Source: Gammaproteobacteria bacterium
Lineage (GTDB): Bacteria > Pseudomonadota > Gammaproteobacteria > Pseudomonadales > Pseudomonadaceae
NCBI GenBank assembly: GCA_023475025.1
Contig: JAMCWB010000028.1
Coordinates: 1-62,420 of the forward strand
Length of the DNA stretch: 62,420 nucleotides
Direction: 5' to 3'
In this document: piece after piece, positions 25,394-34,245 of the stretch
How positions within the stretch are numbered: position 1 is the stretch's first letter
Layout of the letters: each line of letters begins with the position of its first letter
Program-made: the position numbers and the translations under genes
Notes under the pieces: generated by a model
What the model saw: the letters and a program-made list of their open reading frames with translations, nothing else
The model's database searches: none
Told to the model about the DNA's origin: nothing

Positions 25394-25595
25394 GCTGCTG
25401 TCCTCTTGTTATTGGTTGTTACGCGTCAAGGTTGCCGCAGTCGGATCGAATCAGCCATGATCAACATGATTGCCAAATACAATGGCAACTACCTGGATCT
25501 GTGGTCCCGGTATTTCTTCTCTTGTGCCTGCCGGTACTCAAGCCGGCTGGGCAGGTTATTCGTCTGCAAGCCTTTGATCATAGCGAGTCAGCCGC

Positions 25596-26264
25596 ATGCT
25601 TGATATCCATCAGCTTAGCAAAGCCTATGCAACCCCGCAGGGCCCGGTGCCGGTACTCAGGGGTGTCGATCTGCAGCTGGCCTCCGGGCAGACGCTGGCG
25701 CTGATGGGCGAGTCCGGCAGCGGCAAGAGTACCTTGCTGCACCTGATTGCCGGGCTGGACCAGCCGGACAGCGGCAGCATTGTGGTTGCCGGTGAATCCC
25801 TTGCAGGCCTGAATGAAGCGGCGCGGGCTGCGCACAGACGCGAGCGGGTAGCCTTGATCTTTCAGCAGTTCAACCTGCTGCCCGCCTTGCGCGTGGCCGA
25901 CAACCTGGCGTTTCAGGCGAGACTGGCCGGGCGTGACGATCCGGCCTGGCAAGCCTGGTTGAGTGAACGGCTGGGGCTGACGGATCTGTTGCAGCGCTAT
26001 CCGGAGCAATTGTCCGGGGGGCAGCAGCAACGGGTGGCCATTGGCCGTGCCCTGGCCGCGCGAACGACGCTGATACTGGCTGATGAGCCCACCGGCAATC
26101 TGGATGAAACCACGGCCAATGAGGTGATTGCGTTGTTGCTTGAGCTGGTCGCCGAGGCGGGCAGCAGCCTGTTGATGGTGACTCACAGTCAGCAGCTGGC
26201 GCAGCGTCTGGATCAGCAGGTGTTGTTGCGCCTGGGGCAGGTTCAGGAGGCAACGCTGGCATGA
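25596..26264 (+). CDS. ABC transporter ATP-binding protein, LolD/MacB type
   Basis: 222 residues. Walker A GESGSGKST (about 38-46), Q-loop FQQFNLLPAL, signature LSGGQQQR, Walker B LILADEP and the H-loop VTHSQ are all intact. The short length and sequence are typical of the MacB/LolD/YbbA class that energises type VII (FtsX-like) permeases rather than classical transport. The stop overlaps the permease start by four bases (ATGA), so the two are translationally coupled. Confidence 0.92.
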   Translation: MLDIHQLSKAYATPQGPVPVLRGVDLQLASGQTLALMGESGSGKSTLLHLIAGLDQPDSGSIVVAGESLAGLNEAARAAHRRERVALIFQQFNLLPALRVADNLAFQARLAGRDDPAWQAWLSERLGLTDLLQRYPEQLSGGQQQRVAIGRALAARTTLILADEPTGNLDETTANEVIALLLELVAEAGSSLLMVTHSQQLAQRLDQQVLLRLGQVQEATLA

Positions 26265-28750
26265 TGCGCTGGGTGTTGCAGGCCCTGCTCAGCCATTGGC
26301 GGCGTCACCCGCTGCAGGTGATCTGTTTGCTGGTGGGTATCTGGCTGGCCAGTGCCCTGTGGACCGGCGTACAGGCGCTGAACACCCAGGCGCGCAGCAG
26401 TTATGACCGCGCTGCACAGCTCTTTACCGAAGGCAGCCAGCCGATGCTGGTCAGTCCCGGTGGGCAGCTGTTCAGCGAACAGGATTTTGTCCGTTTACGC
26501 CGGGCCGGTTGGCCGGTTTCACCGGTATTGCAGGGGTCGGTACTGCTACCGCTGGGCGATGGCGAGCGGCGTTATCAGGTGATGGGTATTGACCCGATCA
26601 GTCTGCCCGGCGAGGGCTCTCTGGCAGCCCAGGTCAGCAGCACCGACAGCCTGCTGGATTTTGTCTTGGCGCCGGGGCGCACGCTCCTGGCCAGTGACAC
26701 CTTGCAGGAGCTGGGCCTGGAGCAGGGCGCCGTGGTGACTGTGGTGGACGGAGACAGTCTGCCGCCGTTGCAGGCTGCGTCCGGTTTGCCGCCGGGTGTC
26801 TTGATCATGGATATGGCCTATGCCCAGCAGTTATTGCAGCAGCCGGGACAGGTCAGTCAGCTGCTGGTGCCCGCCGATTTTGCCGCCACGGCGCCGGCAT
26901 TGCCAGAGGGCATAACCCTGGCCTGGGAAGAGCGCAACGAAGACGACCTGGTGCGCCTGACCAACAGCTTTCATCTCAACCTGACGGCACTGGGTTTGCT
27001 GGCCTTTGTGGTGGGGCTGTTTATTGTGCATGCCGCTGCCGGGCTGGCGCTGGAGCAGCGACGGGGCATGCTGCAGAGCCTGCGCGCCTGTGGCGTCAGC
27101 TTGCGCTTGTTGGCGGTGGCGCTGATCAGTGAATTGCTTTTGCTGGCCTTGCTCGGTGGCAGCCTGGGGATAATCACCGGTTATCTGTTGGCCAATGCAT
27201 TGGTGGGTGATCTGGCTGCCAGTCTGCGCGGCCTGTATGGCGCTCAGGTAGCCGGCGTGCTCGCCTTGCAACCCAGCTGGTGGTTGGCCGGGCTGGGCAT
27301 GAGTGTGCTGGGCACCTTGCTGGCCGGGGCCAGCAGTCTATGGCTGGCACTGCGTTTGCCGGTACTGGCTTGGGCGCGGCCGCAAGCCTGGCATGAAGCA
27401 CAGGCGAAAAGCCTGCGCCGGCTGGGCGCCCTGGCAATTGTGCTGTTGCTGGTAACGGGTGCTTTGCTGATCTGGGGCGATGGTTTGCTCTCGGGTCTCT
27501 TGCTGCTGGCGTGCCTGCTGCTGGGCGCTGCCTGGTTGCTGCCCTGGTGCCTGCAGGCGTTGTTGCGGCTGGGTCAGCGCGTTGCACGCGGCCCGGTCAG
27601 CCAATGGTTCTGGGGGGATGCGCAGCAGCAGCTGGGTGGCTTGAGTCTGGCGCTGATGGCCTTGTTGCTGGGGTTATCGGCGAATATCGGTGTTGGCAGC
27701 ATGACCGAAGGCTTCCGGCTGACCTTTACCGGTTGGCTGGACCAGCGCCTGGCGGCAGGTGTGTATGTGCGCCCGGAGAATCCGCAGCAAGCCGAAGAGA
27801 TTGCTGCCTGGCTGGACCAGCGTGAGGAGGTCAGCGCCCAGTTACCCAGCTGGCAATTGCCACTGCGGGTCGGTGGTTGGCCGAGTGAGATCAGCGGTAT
27901 TGTCGAGCACCCCTTGTACGCCGACACCTGGCCGTTGCTGGATGCGCTGCCGCGTGTCTGGGAGCGCCTGGCCAATGGCGAGGGCGCCCTGATCAGTGAG
28001 CAACTGGCCTACCGCCTGGCACTGCAGCCGGGCGACAGTCTGGAACTGAATACCCCGACCGGCCCCTGGCAACTGCAGGTGCTGGGCCGCTATGCCGATT
28101 ACGGCAATCCGCGCGGGCAGGTGCTGGTAGCCGCAGAGGGCTTGCAGCAACGCTGGCCGGAACAGCCACTCAGCAGTCTGGGCGTCTTGATCTCGCCAAA
28201 CAGTGATGACAGTCAGCGCGCAGAACAGGCGGCAACCCTGGTGGCTGATCTGCAACAGGCTTTCGGTCTGGCCAGCAATCGGGTGATTGATCAGGCCGCA
28301 CTCAAGCGTTATTCGCGTCAGGTGTTCGAGCAAACCTTTGCCGCCACCGGCGCGCTGAATATTCTCACTTTGGGGGTGGCCGCCATTGCCTTGCTGACCA
28401 GTCTGTTGACCCTGGCGGATAGCCGGCTGACGCAACTGGCTCCGCTCTGGGCCATGGGGCTGCGGCCCGGGCAACTGGCGCGGCTGAGCCTGTGGCAGAT
28501 GCTGCTGTTGGCGACGCTGACCTGCCTGCTGGCAATTCCCCTGGGGCTGGCGCTGGCCTGGTGTCTGGTTAATGTGGTCAATGTGCAGGCCTTTGGCTGG
28601 CGCCTGCCCTGGCACTGGTTCCCGTTGCAATGGCTGCAACTGATCGCCCTGGCCCTGCTGGCGGTAGTGCTTGCCAGTCTGGTGCCGCTCTGGCGTCTGG
28701 CGCGCAGTGGACCGCAGACCCTGTTACGGAGGTTTACCCAGGATGCGTGA
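26261..28750 (+). CDS. FtsX-like ABC transporter permease, YbbP/AttG type
   Basis: 829 residues. An N-terminal membrane helix is followed by a large periplasmic MacB_PCD-type domain (about 40-225), a block of four helices (FtsX domain, about 235-330), two further helices in the middle (about 380-430), a second periplasmic domain (about 470-670) and a C-terminal FtsX domain (about 690-820). This duplicated layout is that of YbbP-like permeases. It probably acts with the preceding ATPase and the following lipoprotein in handling a lipid or lipoprotein at the periplasmic face; cargo unknown. Confidence 0.88.
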   Translation: MMRWVLQALLSHWRRHPLQVICLLVGIWLASALWTGVQALNTQARSSYDRAAQLFTEGSQPMLVSPGGQLFSEQDFVRLRRAGWPVSPVLQGSVLLPLGDGERRYQVMGIDPISLPGEGSLAAQVSSTDSLLDFVLAPGRTLLASDTLQELGLEQGAVVTVVDGDSLPPLQAASGLPPGVLIMDMAYAQQLLQQPGQVSQLLVPADFAATAPALPEGITLAWEERNEDDLVRLTNSFHLNLTALGLLAFVVGLFIVHAAAGLALEQRRGMLQSLRACGVSLRLLAVALISELLLLALLGGSLGIITGYLLANALVGDLAASLRGLYGAQVAGVLALQPSWWLAGLGMSVLGTLLAGASSLWLALRLPVLAWARPQAWHEAQAKSLRRLGALAIVLLLVTGALLIWGDGLLSGLLLLACLLLGAAWLLPWCLQALLRLGQRVARGPVSQWFWGDAQQQLGGLSLALMALLLGLSANIGVGSMTEGFRLTFTGWLDQRLAAGVYVRPENPQQAEEIAAWLDQREEVSAQLPSWQLPLRVGGWPSEISGIVEHPLYADTWPLLDALPRVWERLANGEGALISEQLAYRLALQPGDSLELNTPTGPWQLQVLGRYADYGNPRGQVLVAAEGLQQRWPEQPLSSLGVLISPNSDDSQRAEQAATLVADLQQAFGLASNRVIDQAALKRYSRQVFEQTFAATGALNILTLGVAAIALLTSLLTLADSRLTQLAPLWAMGLRPGQLARLSLWQMLLLATLTCLLAIPLGLALAWCLVNVVNVQAFGWRLPWHWFPLQWLQLIALALLAVVLASLVPLWRLARSGPQTLLRRFTQDA

Positions 28751-29828
28751 GCGTAATGGTTTTTTGGGTCTGCTCGCTTGTTGCTTGCTGGTCGCCTGTG
28801 AACAACCGCCCCCCGCCGAGCCCGCCGGCTTTGCCGGGTTGGGCGACAGTGGTGAGGGCTTTGCCGAGGTGCGCCCGGGGACTGAATTGCGTTTTCCGGC
28901 CGATCACGGGGCGCACCCGGATTACCGCATCGAATGGTGGTATCTGACGGCCAATCTGGAGGATGCCGAGGGACGCGACTGGGGCATCCAGTGGACCCTG
29001 TTCCGTCAGGCTTTGCGCTCGCAGGATCAGGCCGGGGCTGAAGATGGCTGGCATAGCCAGCAGGTCTGGCTCGGCCATGCCGCAGTAACCAATGCTGATA
29101 GTCACGCTTACGCGGAACGGCTGGCACGTGGCGGGGTCGGCCATGCTGGCGTTACCCCTGAGCCCTTTGCGGCCTGGATTGATGACTGGCAACTGCAGGG
29201 TGAGGGCAATGAGCGCCTGAGCCCGTTGAGCCTGGAGGCGAGTGGTGATGACTTTGCTTACCGCCTGCGCTTTACCAGCGACCTGCCGATGGTACCGCAA
29301 GGGCAGCAGGGCTACAGCGTCAAATCGACCGCCGGGCAAGCGTCGATGTATGTGAGCCAGCCGTTTTATCAGGTCAGAGGTGAGATTGACTGGCAAGGTG
29401 AAACCTTTAACGTCAGTGGTCAGGGTTGGCTGGACCGCGAATGGAGCAGCCAGCCGCTGGCCGCCGATCAGGACGGCTGGGACTGGTTCTCGCTGCATCT
29501 GGATAGTGGGGAGAAGCTGATGCTGTTCCGGCTGCGGCACAGTGATGGTGAGCATTACTATTCCGGCACCTGGATTCAGCCCGACGGACAGCCGCAACCA
29601 CTGCAACCGGAACAGATCAGCATGCAGCCGCTGCGCACTACCCGCGTCGCCGGTCAGGACACCCCGACCAGCTGGCAACTGCAGGTGCCGGATATCGGGC
29701 TGGAGGTCACCACTGATGCCATCAACCCGCAGAGCTGGATGGGTACACAGATTGCCTACTGGGAAGGGCCAATCCGTTTCAGCGGCTCACACACAGGCGT
29801 TGGCTATCTGGAAATGACCGGGTATTAG
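28743..29828 (+). CDS. AttH/CrtC-like lipocalin-fold lipoprotein
   Basis: 361 residues. Lipoprotein signal peptide MRERNGFLGLLACCLLVAC with lipobox LVAC. The mature protein matches the AttH / hydroxyneurosporene synthase (CrtC, carotenoid 1,2-hydratase-like) family: FPADHGAHPDYRIEWWYLTA near the N-terminus and GQGWLDREWSSQPL in the middle. The start overlaps the permease stop. ATPase, FtsX-permease and AttH-like protein form a conserved three-gene set; in Agrobacterium the related att genes were linked to attachment. No carotenoid genes are nearby, so a hydratase role on carotenoids is unlikely. Confidence 0.88.
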   Translation: MRERNGFLGLLACCLLVACEQPPPAEPAGFAGLGDSGEGFAEVRPGTELRFPADHGAHPDYRIEWWYLTANLEDAEGRDWGIQWTLFRQALRSQDQAGAEDGWHSQQVWLGHAAVTNADSHAYAERLARGGVGHAGVTPEPFAAWIDDWQLQGEGNERLSPLSLEASGDDFAYRLRFTSDLPMVPQGQQGYSVKSTAGQASMYVSQPFYQVRGEIDWQGETFNVSGQGWLDREWSSQPLAADQDGWDWFSLHLDSGEKLMLFRLRHSDGEHYYSGTWIQPDGQPQPLQPEQISMQPLRTTRVAGQDTPTSWQLQVPDIGLEVTTDAINPQSWMGTQIAYWEGPIRFSGSHTGVGYLEMTGY

Positions 29829-29942
29829 TCAGAAGGGATTGGCGAGGATGCTGCTAGCGATTAGGCTGGTGGCTCAGGCATTTGGGACAGCAGCCAACAG
29901 CTGCCGCAGTGAATTATGACAAGTACAATACGAGAAAAGCCC

Positions 29943-30695
29943 ATGCAGCAGCCGCAATCCGAACACCTTTTCTATCGGCGGGTGCTCTTTGATGTCAGCA
30001 TCTCCGAGTGCCGTATCGCCATGGAAGATGAGCATCACTATTTCGTCATTCATCTTGGCCACGATGGGCAGAAAATTACCTCCCTGACCAGCGCAGCGCT
30101 GCGCACGCCCTGGTCCATCTGTCCGCAGGCCGAACGCCGCCTGCAGGACTTTGTCGGTCAGCCGCTACGCGAGCGTATCGCGGTCAGCCTGGATACTATT
30201 GACGGCAAACAGCAGTGCACCCATCAGTATGATCTGCTGATGGTGGCCTTATCACAAGCACTGCGCCCCGGACGGCGCGAATACCTGTGCAAGGTGGTTG
30301 GTGCCATGTATGAGTACCGCCACGCCCAACTGTGGCTGAATGGTGAGCAGCTGCTCGACTGGCATCTGCAAGGTACCCATATCGACAGTGGGGATGTGTT
30401 TGATCAGCGTGACCTGCGCAGCGTCATGGGCTGGGCCGATGAAGCGCTGGATGACCAGACCCTGGAAGCGCTGTACGTCATGCGTCGCGCGGTGATGGTA
30501 GCCGCTGCCAAGGGCGTCAATCTGGATCTGATCAGTGACGCCGGCAAACTGATGAAGCGCCAGGCCGGCGCCTGTTTTGCTTTCCAGCCTGAACGTGCTG
30601 ACAGCGCCATGCGCATGATCGGCAGCACGCGTACCGATGTGCGTCATCCGGGTAATTTGCTCGCCGAATACGGCCCGCCGGTGGTCAATGTCTGA
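29943..30695 (+). CDS. DUF2889 family protein
   Basis: 250 residues from ATG 29943 (after GAGAAAAG); ATG 29916 would add nine residues. It begins with a beta-rich region and has the family-like WSICPQAERRLQDFVGQPL and a short-chain helical C-terminal part. I recognise it as DUF2889, a family of unknown function that in other bacteria often neighbours acyl-CoA or steroid degradation genes. No signal peptide or membrane helix. Its stop overlaps the start of the truncated CIA30-like frame by eight bases, suggesting a former operon. Confidence 0.65.
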   Translation: MQQPQSEHLFYRRVLFDVSISECRIAMEDEHHYFVIHLGHDGQKITSLTSAALRTPWSICPQAERRLQDFVGQPLRERIAVSLDTIDGKQQCTHQYDLLMVALSQALRPGRREYLCKVVGAMYEYRHAQLWLNGEQLLDWHLQGTHIDSGDVFDQRDLRSVMGWADEALDDQTLEALYVMRRAVMVAAAKGVNLDLISDAGKLMKRQAGACFAFQPERADSAMRMIGSTRTDVRHPGNLLAEYGPPVVNV

Positions 30696-30906
30696 GAGTT
30701 CCATAATGATGCCAGCCGGCATTACCGAGCATCTTGCCTTGGGCCAGGTTCAGCTGGACCAGCCGCATGACTGGCAACTGGTCAGTGATCAGGTCATGGG
30801 GGGACGTTCGCAGGGGCACCTGGAGCTGGTGGTCAGACGCGTTCAATACGGTCCGGCAATATGCGGATCTGGCCCTGTTTCATCAACCCGCCAATGGCTT
30901 TCTTGA
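30688..30906 (+). pseudogene. Truncated CIA30-like gene remnant
   Basis: From ATG 30688 the first roughly 48 codons include DWQLVSDQVMGGRSQG, the hallmark of CIA30 (NDUFAF1-type) domain proteins, whose usual length is 160-180 residues. Similarity stops near 30833, exactly where the 3' end of the opposite-strand cvfB gene begins; the rest of the frame up to 30906 is merely antisense to cvfB. The gene appears to have lost its 3' two-thirds in a deletion or rearrangement. Confidence 0.6.
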
Positions 30907-31669
30907 AGTTGCTCTTGCTGACGCCGAACTGGCGGCTGATCGCCTCAGGTGGGCTCTTGTCACTCAGGCCAAGTACCCCGGCATTGGCGTCCAGATGCTG
31001 CAGGATCTGCGCTTGCAAGGCATCAGCCGCCGCCTCGCCAATAGGTTGCAAGGTCAGGTTGATCTTGCCGTCCGGGCGTAATTCACGAATATAACCCTGC
31101 TCGCGCTTGCCCTTGCGCAGAAACTTGAACGCCTCGTTCTTGTGGATCAGGCCCCAATGTTGGCCATTGATGATGGCTTTGAACCCCAGGTCGGTCTGCT
31201 CCACGACCAGCAGATCCACCGCCTCACCGACCTGATAGCGGGCGGGCTGGTGATCCAGGTGCCGGTCCAGCTTGGCTGTCGCGGTAATGCGTCGGGTGTG
31301 TCGGTCCAGAAACAGAAACACCACCACATAGTCGCCGGTGGCCAGAGGCTTTTTGACTTCGGAATAGGGCAGTAGCAGGTCTTTCGGCAAACCCCAGTCG
31401 AGGAAAATGCCGGCCGGATTGCTGTCGATGACTTTCAGGCTGGCAAATTCGCCAACCTGCGCCTTGGGCTTTTCCGTGGTGGCAATCAGCTTGTCGCTGC
31501 TGTCCAGATAGATAAACACATTCAGCCACTCGCCAGCATCCGTGGGCATGTCCTTGGGGATGTAGCGCCTGGGTAGCAGAATCTCGCCATCGGTACCGCC
31601 ATCCAGGTACAGGCCGAAGTCGGTATGCTTCAATATTTCCAGACTGTTGTAACGCCCAATGGCTGCCAT
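30833..31669 (-). CDS. cvfB: CvfB/YitL-family S1 RNA-binding protein
   Basis: 278 residues from the ATG at 31669, chosen because MAAIGRYNSLEILKHTDFG is the family N-terminus; the frame is open 43 codons further but without similarity. It contains three S1-like OB domains (about 1-65, 70-140, 150-215) and a C-terminal winged helix (about 225-278; PPEAISRQFGVSKSNFKKAIGGL). Members bind RNA; in Staphylococcus the homologue affects virulence gene expression. Gene ends within or beside the CIA30 remnant. Confidence 0.85.
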   Translation of the reverse strand: MAAIGRYNSLEILKHTDFGLYLDGGTDGEILLPRRYIPKDMPTDAGEWLNVFIYLDSSDKLIATTEKPKAQVGEFASLKVIDSNPAGIFLDWGLPKDLLLPYSEVKKPLATGDYVVVFLFLDRHTRRITATAKLDRHLDHQPARYQVGEAVDLLVVEQTDLGFKAIINGQHWGLIHKNEAFKFLRKGKREQGYIRELRPDGKINLTLQPIGEAAADALQAQILQHLDANAGVLGLSDKSPPEAISRQFGVSKSNFKKAIGGLMKQGQIRILPDRIERV

Positions 31670-31796
31670 GCGATAAACCCTGTGAGTGTGATGACGGCCA
31701 TTGTAGCAGCTGTCTTGCCAGCTGCCGCTGCCCGCAATGGCAACACCTGCCGTGAGTCCGGCATAATGCCGGTCCATGCCTTCCGGTTGCCTTGCC

Positions 31797-32483
31797 ATGA
31801 AACGTCATATCCTGCTCGATACCGCCCCGATTCCTGATCAGGCTGAAGCCCTGTGCCTGTTCGAGTATGGCGAGGACTTTGTGATCAAGCTGCAGAGCGG
31901 CAAGGGCGGGCAGCTGATGAACAGTCGCATGCATGGCTCAGAGGATGCCCTGGCAGCGATACCTTGCGGCAAGATCGCTGGCCGGCCTACGGCGCGGGTG
32001 CTGATCGGTGGCCTGGGCATGGGCTTTACCCTGGCGGCGGCGCTGAAAGCCCTGGGACCGGATGCTGAAGTGCTGGTGGCTGAGCTGGTGCCCGGCGTGA
32101 TCGAGTGGAATCGGGGCGCCCTGGGCGCCAAGGCCGGATTCCCGTTGCAGGACAGGCGCACGCAGGTGCATAACGAGGATGTTGCCAGGGTGCTGCAAAG
32201 TGACACTCAGGGGTTCGACGCCATCATGCTGGATATCGATAACGGCCCCGAGGGGCTGACGCACAGCAATAATAACTGGCTCTACTCGCTGGCCGGGCTG
32301 AGCGCCTGCGCTGGCGCCTTGCGGCCCAAGGGACAACTGGCGATTTGGTCCGCCACGGCCGACCGCCCGTTCGCCAATCGCCTGGCCAAGGCCGGTTTTG
32401 TCGTTAAAGAGGAGCAGGTCTATGCGCATGGTAATCGTGGTGCCCGGCATACTATCTGGACGTGCACCCTGAATGTGGGCTGA
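31797..32483 (+). CDS. Spermidine-synthase-like Rossmann-fold protein
   Basis: 228 residues with a spermine/spermidine synthase-like methyltransferase fold: RVLIGGLGMGFTLAAAL is the nucleotide-binding glycine loop, LVAELVPGVIEW the acidic second strand, and FDAIMLDIDNGPEGL the fourth-strand region. The polyamine-synthase N-terminal domain is shortened, and such stand-alone proteins are often annotated only as spermidine synthase. Real aminopropyl transfer is unproven. The intergenic space to cvfB (divergent) is 127 bases. Confidence 0.75.
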   Translation: MKRHILLDTAPIPDQAEALCLFEYGEDFVIKLQSGKGGQLMNSRMHGSEDALAAIPCGKIAGRPTARVLIGGLGMGFTLAAALKALGPDAEVLVAELVPGVIEWNRGALGAKAGFPLQDRRTQVHNEDVARVLQSDTQGFDAIMLDIDNGPEGLTHSNNNWLYSLAGLSACAGALRPKGQLAIWSATADRPFANRLAKAGFVVKEEQVYAHGNRGARHTIWTCTLNVG

Positions 32484-32518
32484 AGCGCTACACTCTAATC
32501 AGGCGCGAGGAGGTAGCT

Positions 32519-32860
32519 ATGGGTAACAATGACAACCGGCAGGCCAGAGAGCAGGGCTACCGCGAGAAAGCGTTGAAAATGTATCCCTGGATCTGTGGCC
32601 GCTGTGCCCGTGAGTTCAGCGGCAAGCGCCTGAGCGAATTGACTGTGCACCACCGTGACCACAATCACGACAACAACCCGGAAGACGGTTCGAACTGGGA
32701 GCTGCTCTGCCTGTATTGCCACGATAACGAGCACTCGCGCTATACCGACCAGCAATACTTCAGCGAGTCCTCCACGGCTAGCCCGAAAGCTAAACAAGCG
32801 ACGCACAAGGGGCTGGAAGGGCTCGCGGCCTTGTTACGCAAGGACGAGGTGTCGCGCTAA
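32519..32860 (+). CDS. yajD: YajD-family HNH nuclease
   Basis: 113 residues starting at ATG 32519 after GAGGAGG. Zinc-binding pairs CGRC and CLYC flank the HNH core ELTVHHRDHNHDNNPEDGSN. Length and sequence match YajD, a chromosomal HNH protein of unknown cellular role. It is not associated here with a restriction or phage system. Confidence 0.88.
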   Translation: MGNNDNRQAREQGYREKALKMYPWICGRCAREFSGKRLSELTVHHRDHNHDNNPEDGSNWELLCLYCHDNEHSRYTDQQYFSESSTASPKAKQATHKGLEGLAALLRKDEVSR

Positions 32861-32964
32861 TCACTGCAGGGTGGCAGGCCTTTGCACCGGGCTGCCAATC
32901 GGCAGGCCGTATCAGTAAACTGCACTCTGTCGAACGTCCGACTTATCCGTGACTGCCCTGTCCT

Positions 32965-33925
32965 ATGCAAATACTCCGTTTTGCTTACTCGCGGCTTACT
33001 GAAGACCTGTTGTTGCTGGCGCTGTTGATAGGTTTTGTCCTGCTGGCGAGTTTTACTGCAATAGAGTGGCGCCAATTGCCGGCTTTGGTTGATTGGCACA
33101 CCATCGCCATTCTGGCGGGATTAATGGTACTCAGCCGTGGTCTGGAAGACAGTGGTGCGCTGGTGCGTAGCGGATATTGGTTGCTCGGCCGCATGCACAG
33201 CGAGCGGCAGCTGGCGCTGGCCATGGTGCTCTTTGCCGCCCTGTTGTCCGCGGTGATTACCAATGATGTAGCTCTGTTTATTGTGGTGCCGCTGACATTG
33301 AGCCTGGGCCGTCTGGCCAGTCTGCCAGTGGGGCGGATGATCATTTTTCAGGCCTTGGCAGTAAATGCTGGCTCTGCTGTCAGCCCGGTTGGTAATCCGC
33401 AAAACCTCTACCTCTGGCAGCGCTCAGGTGACAGTTTTGTTGCCTTTATGGCACAGATGCTGCCAATCGCCAGTTGGATGCTGGTCGGTTTGCTGCTGAT
33501 GACGGCCCTGGCTTTCAGCGCTCGCCGGGTAGGCTTTCATACGCATACAGCAAGGCAGCCTGTTGATCTTCATGCTGATGTTCGTCAATCTGGGTCTGTT
33601 GGCCCGGTTGCCCTTTATGCCGCCTCTGGTGGATGTTTTGCTGGCCCTGCCGGGCGCGGATATCGCCGGTGCAGTGGTGCTCTCGCAAGTCATTTCCAAT
33701 GTCCCGGCGACCATCTTTCTGGCAGAATTTTCTGATCACTGGTACGCCCTGGCCTGGGGCGCAAACGTAGGTGGCTTCGGGTTGGCCATAGGCTCACTGG
33801 CTAACCTGATAGCACTGCGTCTGGGTCGTCAGCCGGGTTTGTGGCTAGCCTTTCATGGCTGGTCGCTGTTGATGTTGCTGATCAGCCTTGTGGGTATCTA
33901 TACGCTGCACAATGCCCTTTACTGA
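32965..33925 (+). pseudogene. Frameshifted ArsB/NhaD-like (ion transporter superfamily) permease
   Basis: The first frame (from 32965) has the N-terminal two-thirds of an IT-superfamily membrane transporter, with VITNDVALFIVVPLTLSLG and NAGSAVSPVGNPQNLYLW. After about 33533 the protein continues in the +1 frame (LLIFMLMFVNLGLLARLPF onward, with SQVISNVPATIFLAEFS) to a stop at 33925. The +1 frame has a stop at 33530-33532, so the shift lies between 33533 and about 33563. No homopolymer explains it. Whole length would be about 320 residues with about ten helices. Likely inactivated, unless it is an assembly error. Confidence 0.75.
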
Positions 33926-33945
33926 CGAGTAAGATGCGACTGAAA

Positions 33946-33965
33946 GGAGTGGTGGGCCCAGTAGG
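33946..33965. repeat. Direct repeat copying the tRNA 3' end (left copy)
   Basis: GGAGTGGTGGGCCCAGTAGG, identical to 34067-34086, which covers the CCA end and acceptor/T-arm side of the tRNA-Ile2 gene. The copies are 121 bases apart. A duplicated tRNA 3' end is the usual trace of integrase-mediated insertion. Confidence 0.8.
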
Positions 33966-34066
33966 TTGTAAGCGGGGTTTCGCGAAGCATGCCTTCGCGC
34001 CGCTGAAACGACCAGAATCTGTGATTCTGGGCCGGAATAGTCCAATGAGGTCCGGCGCGACCGGAG
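33966..34066. other. 101-base structured insert between tRNA-end repeats
   Basis: No coding potential. It holds three inverted repeats: GCGAAG-CATGC-CTTCGC (about 33982-33998), CCAGAATC-TGT-GATTCTGG (34012-34030) and GCCGGA...TCCGGC (34031-34056). It could be a REP-like sequence or the residue of an excised element. Confidence 0.6.
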
Positions 34067-34086
34067 GGAGTGGTGGGCCCAGTAGG
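34067..34086. repeat. Direct repeat at the tRNA 3' end (right copy)
   Basis: Second copy of the 20-base repeat; bases 34071-34086 are part of the functional tRNA gene. Confidence 0.8.
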
Positions 34087-34147
34087 ACTTGAACCTACGA
34101 CCAAGCGATTATGAGTCGCCTGCTCTGACCAACTGAGCTATAGGCCC
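34071..34147 (-). tRNA. ileX: tRNA-Ile2 (CAU anticodon, lysidine-type)
   Basis: On the minus strand the gene runs from GGGCCTA (acceptor) through AGCTCAGTTGGTCAGAGC (D arm), GGCGA-CTCATAA-TCGCT (anticodon arm, anticodon CAT), and TTCAAGT (T loop) to encoded CCA. The anticodon stem and loop are the same as those of E. coli tRNA-Ile2 rather than elongator or initiator Met, so C34 is probably converted to lysidine by TilS to read AUA. 77 bases including CCA. Confidence 0.88.
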
Positions 34148-34217
34148 ACAAATACTTCTGACGCCGCGGATTATACGTATTGCAGTGGCGGCTGACCATA
34201 GTTATGCATTCTGGACA

Positions 34218-34245
34218 TAAAAACGCCCGGCATTGCCGGGCGTTA
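34218..34245 (-). terminator. Rho-independent terminator of rpoD
   Basis: On the minus strand AACGCCCGGC-AAT-GCCGGGCGTT is followed by a T-run; it lies about 18 bases after the rpoD stop and before the tRNA gene. Confidence 0.92.

Noticed and set aside
34071..34147. tRNA-Met by its CAT anticodon
   Set aside because: The anticodon arm matches tRNA-Ile2, whose C34 is modified to lysidine; elongator and initiator Met tRNAs have different arms.
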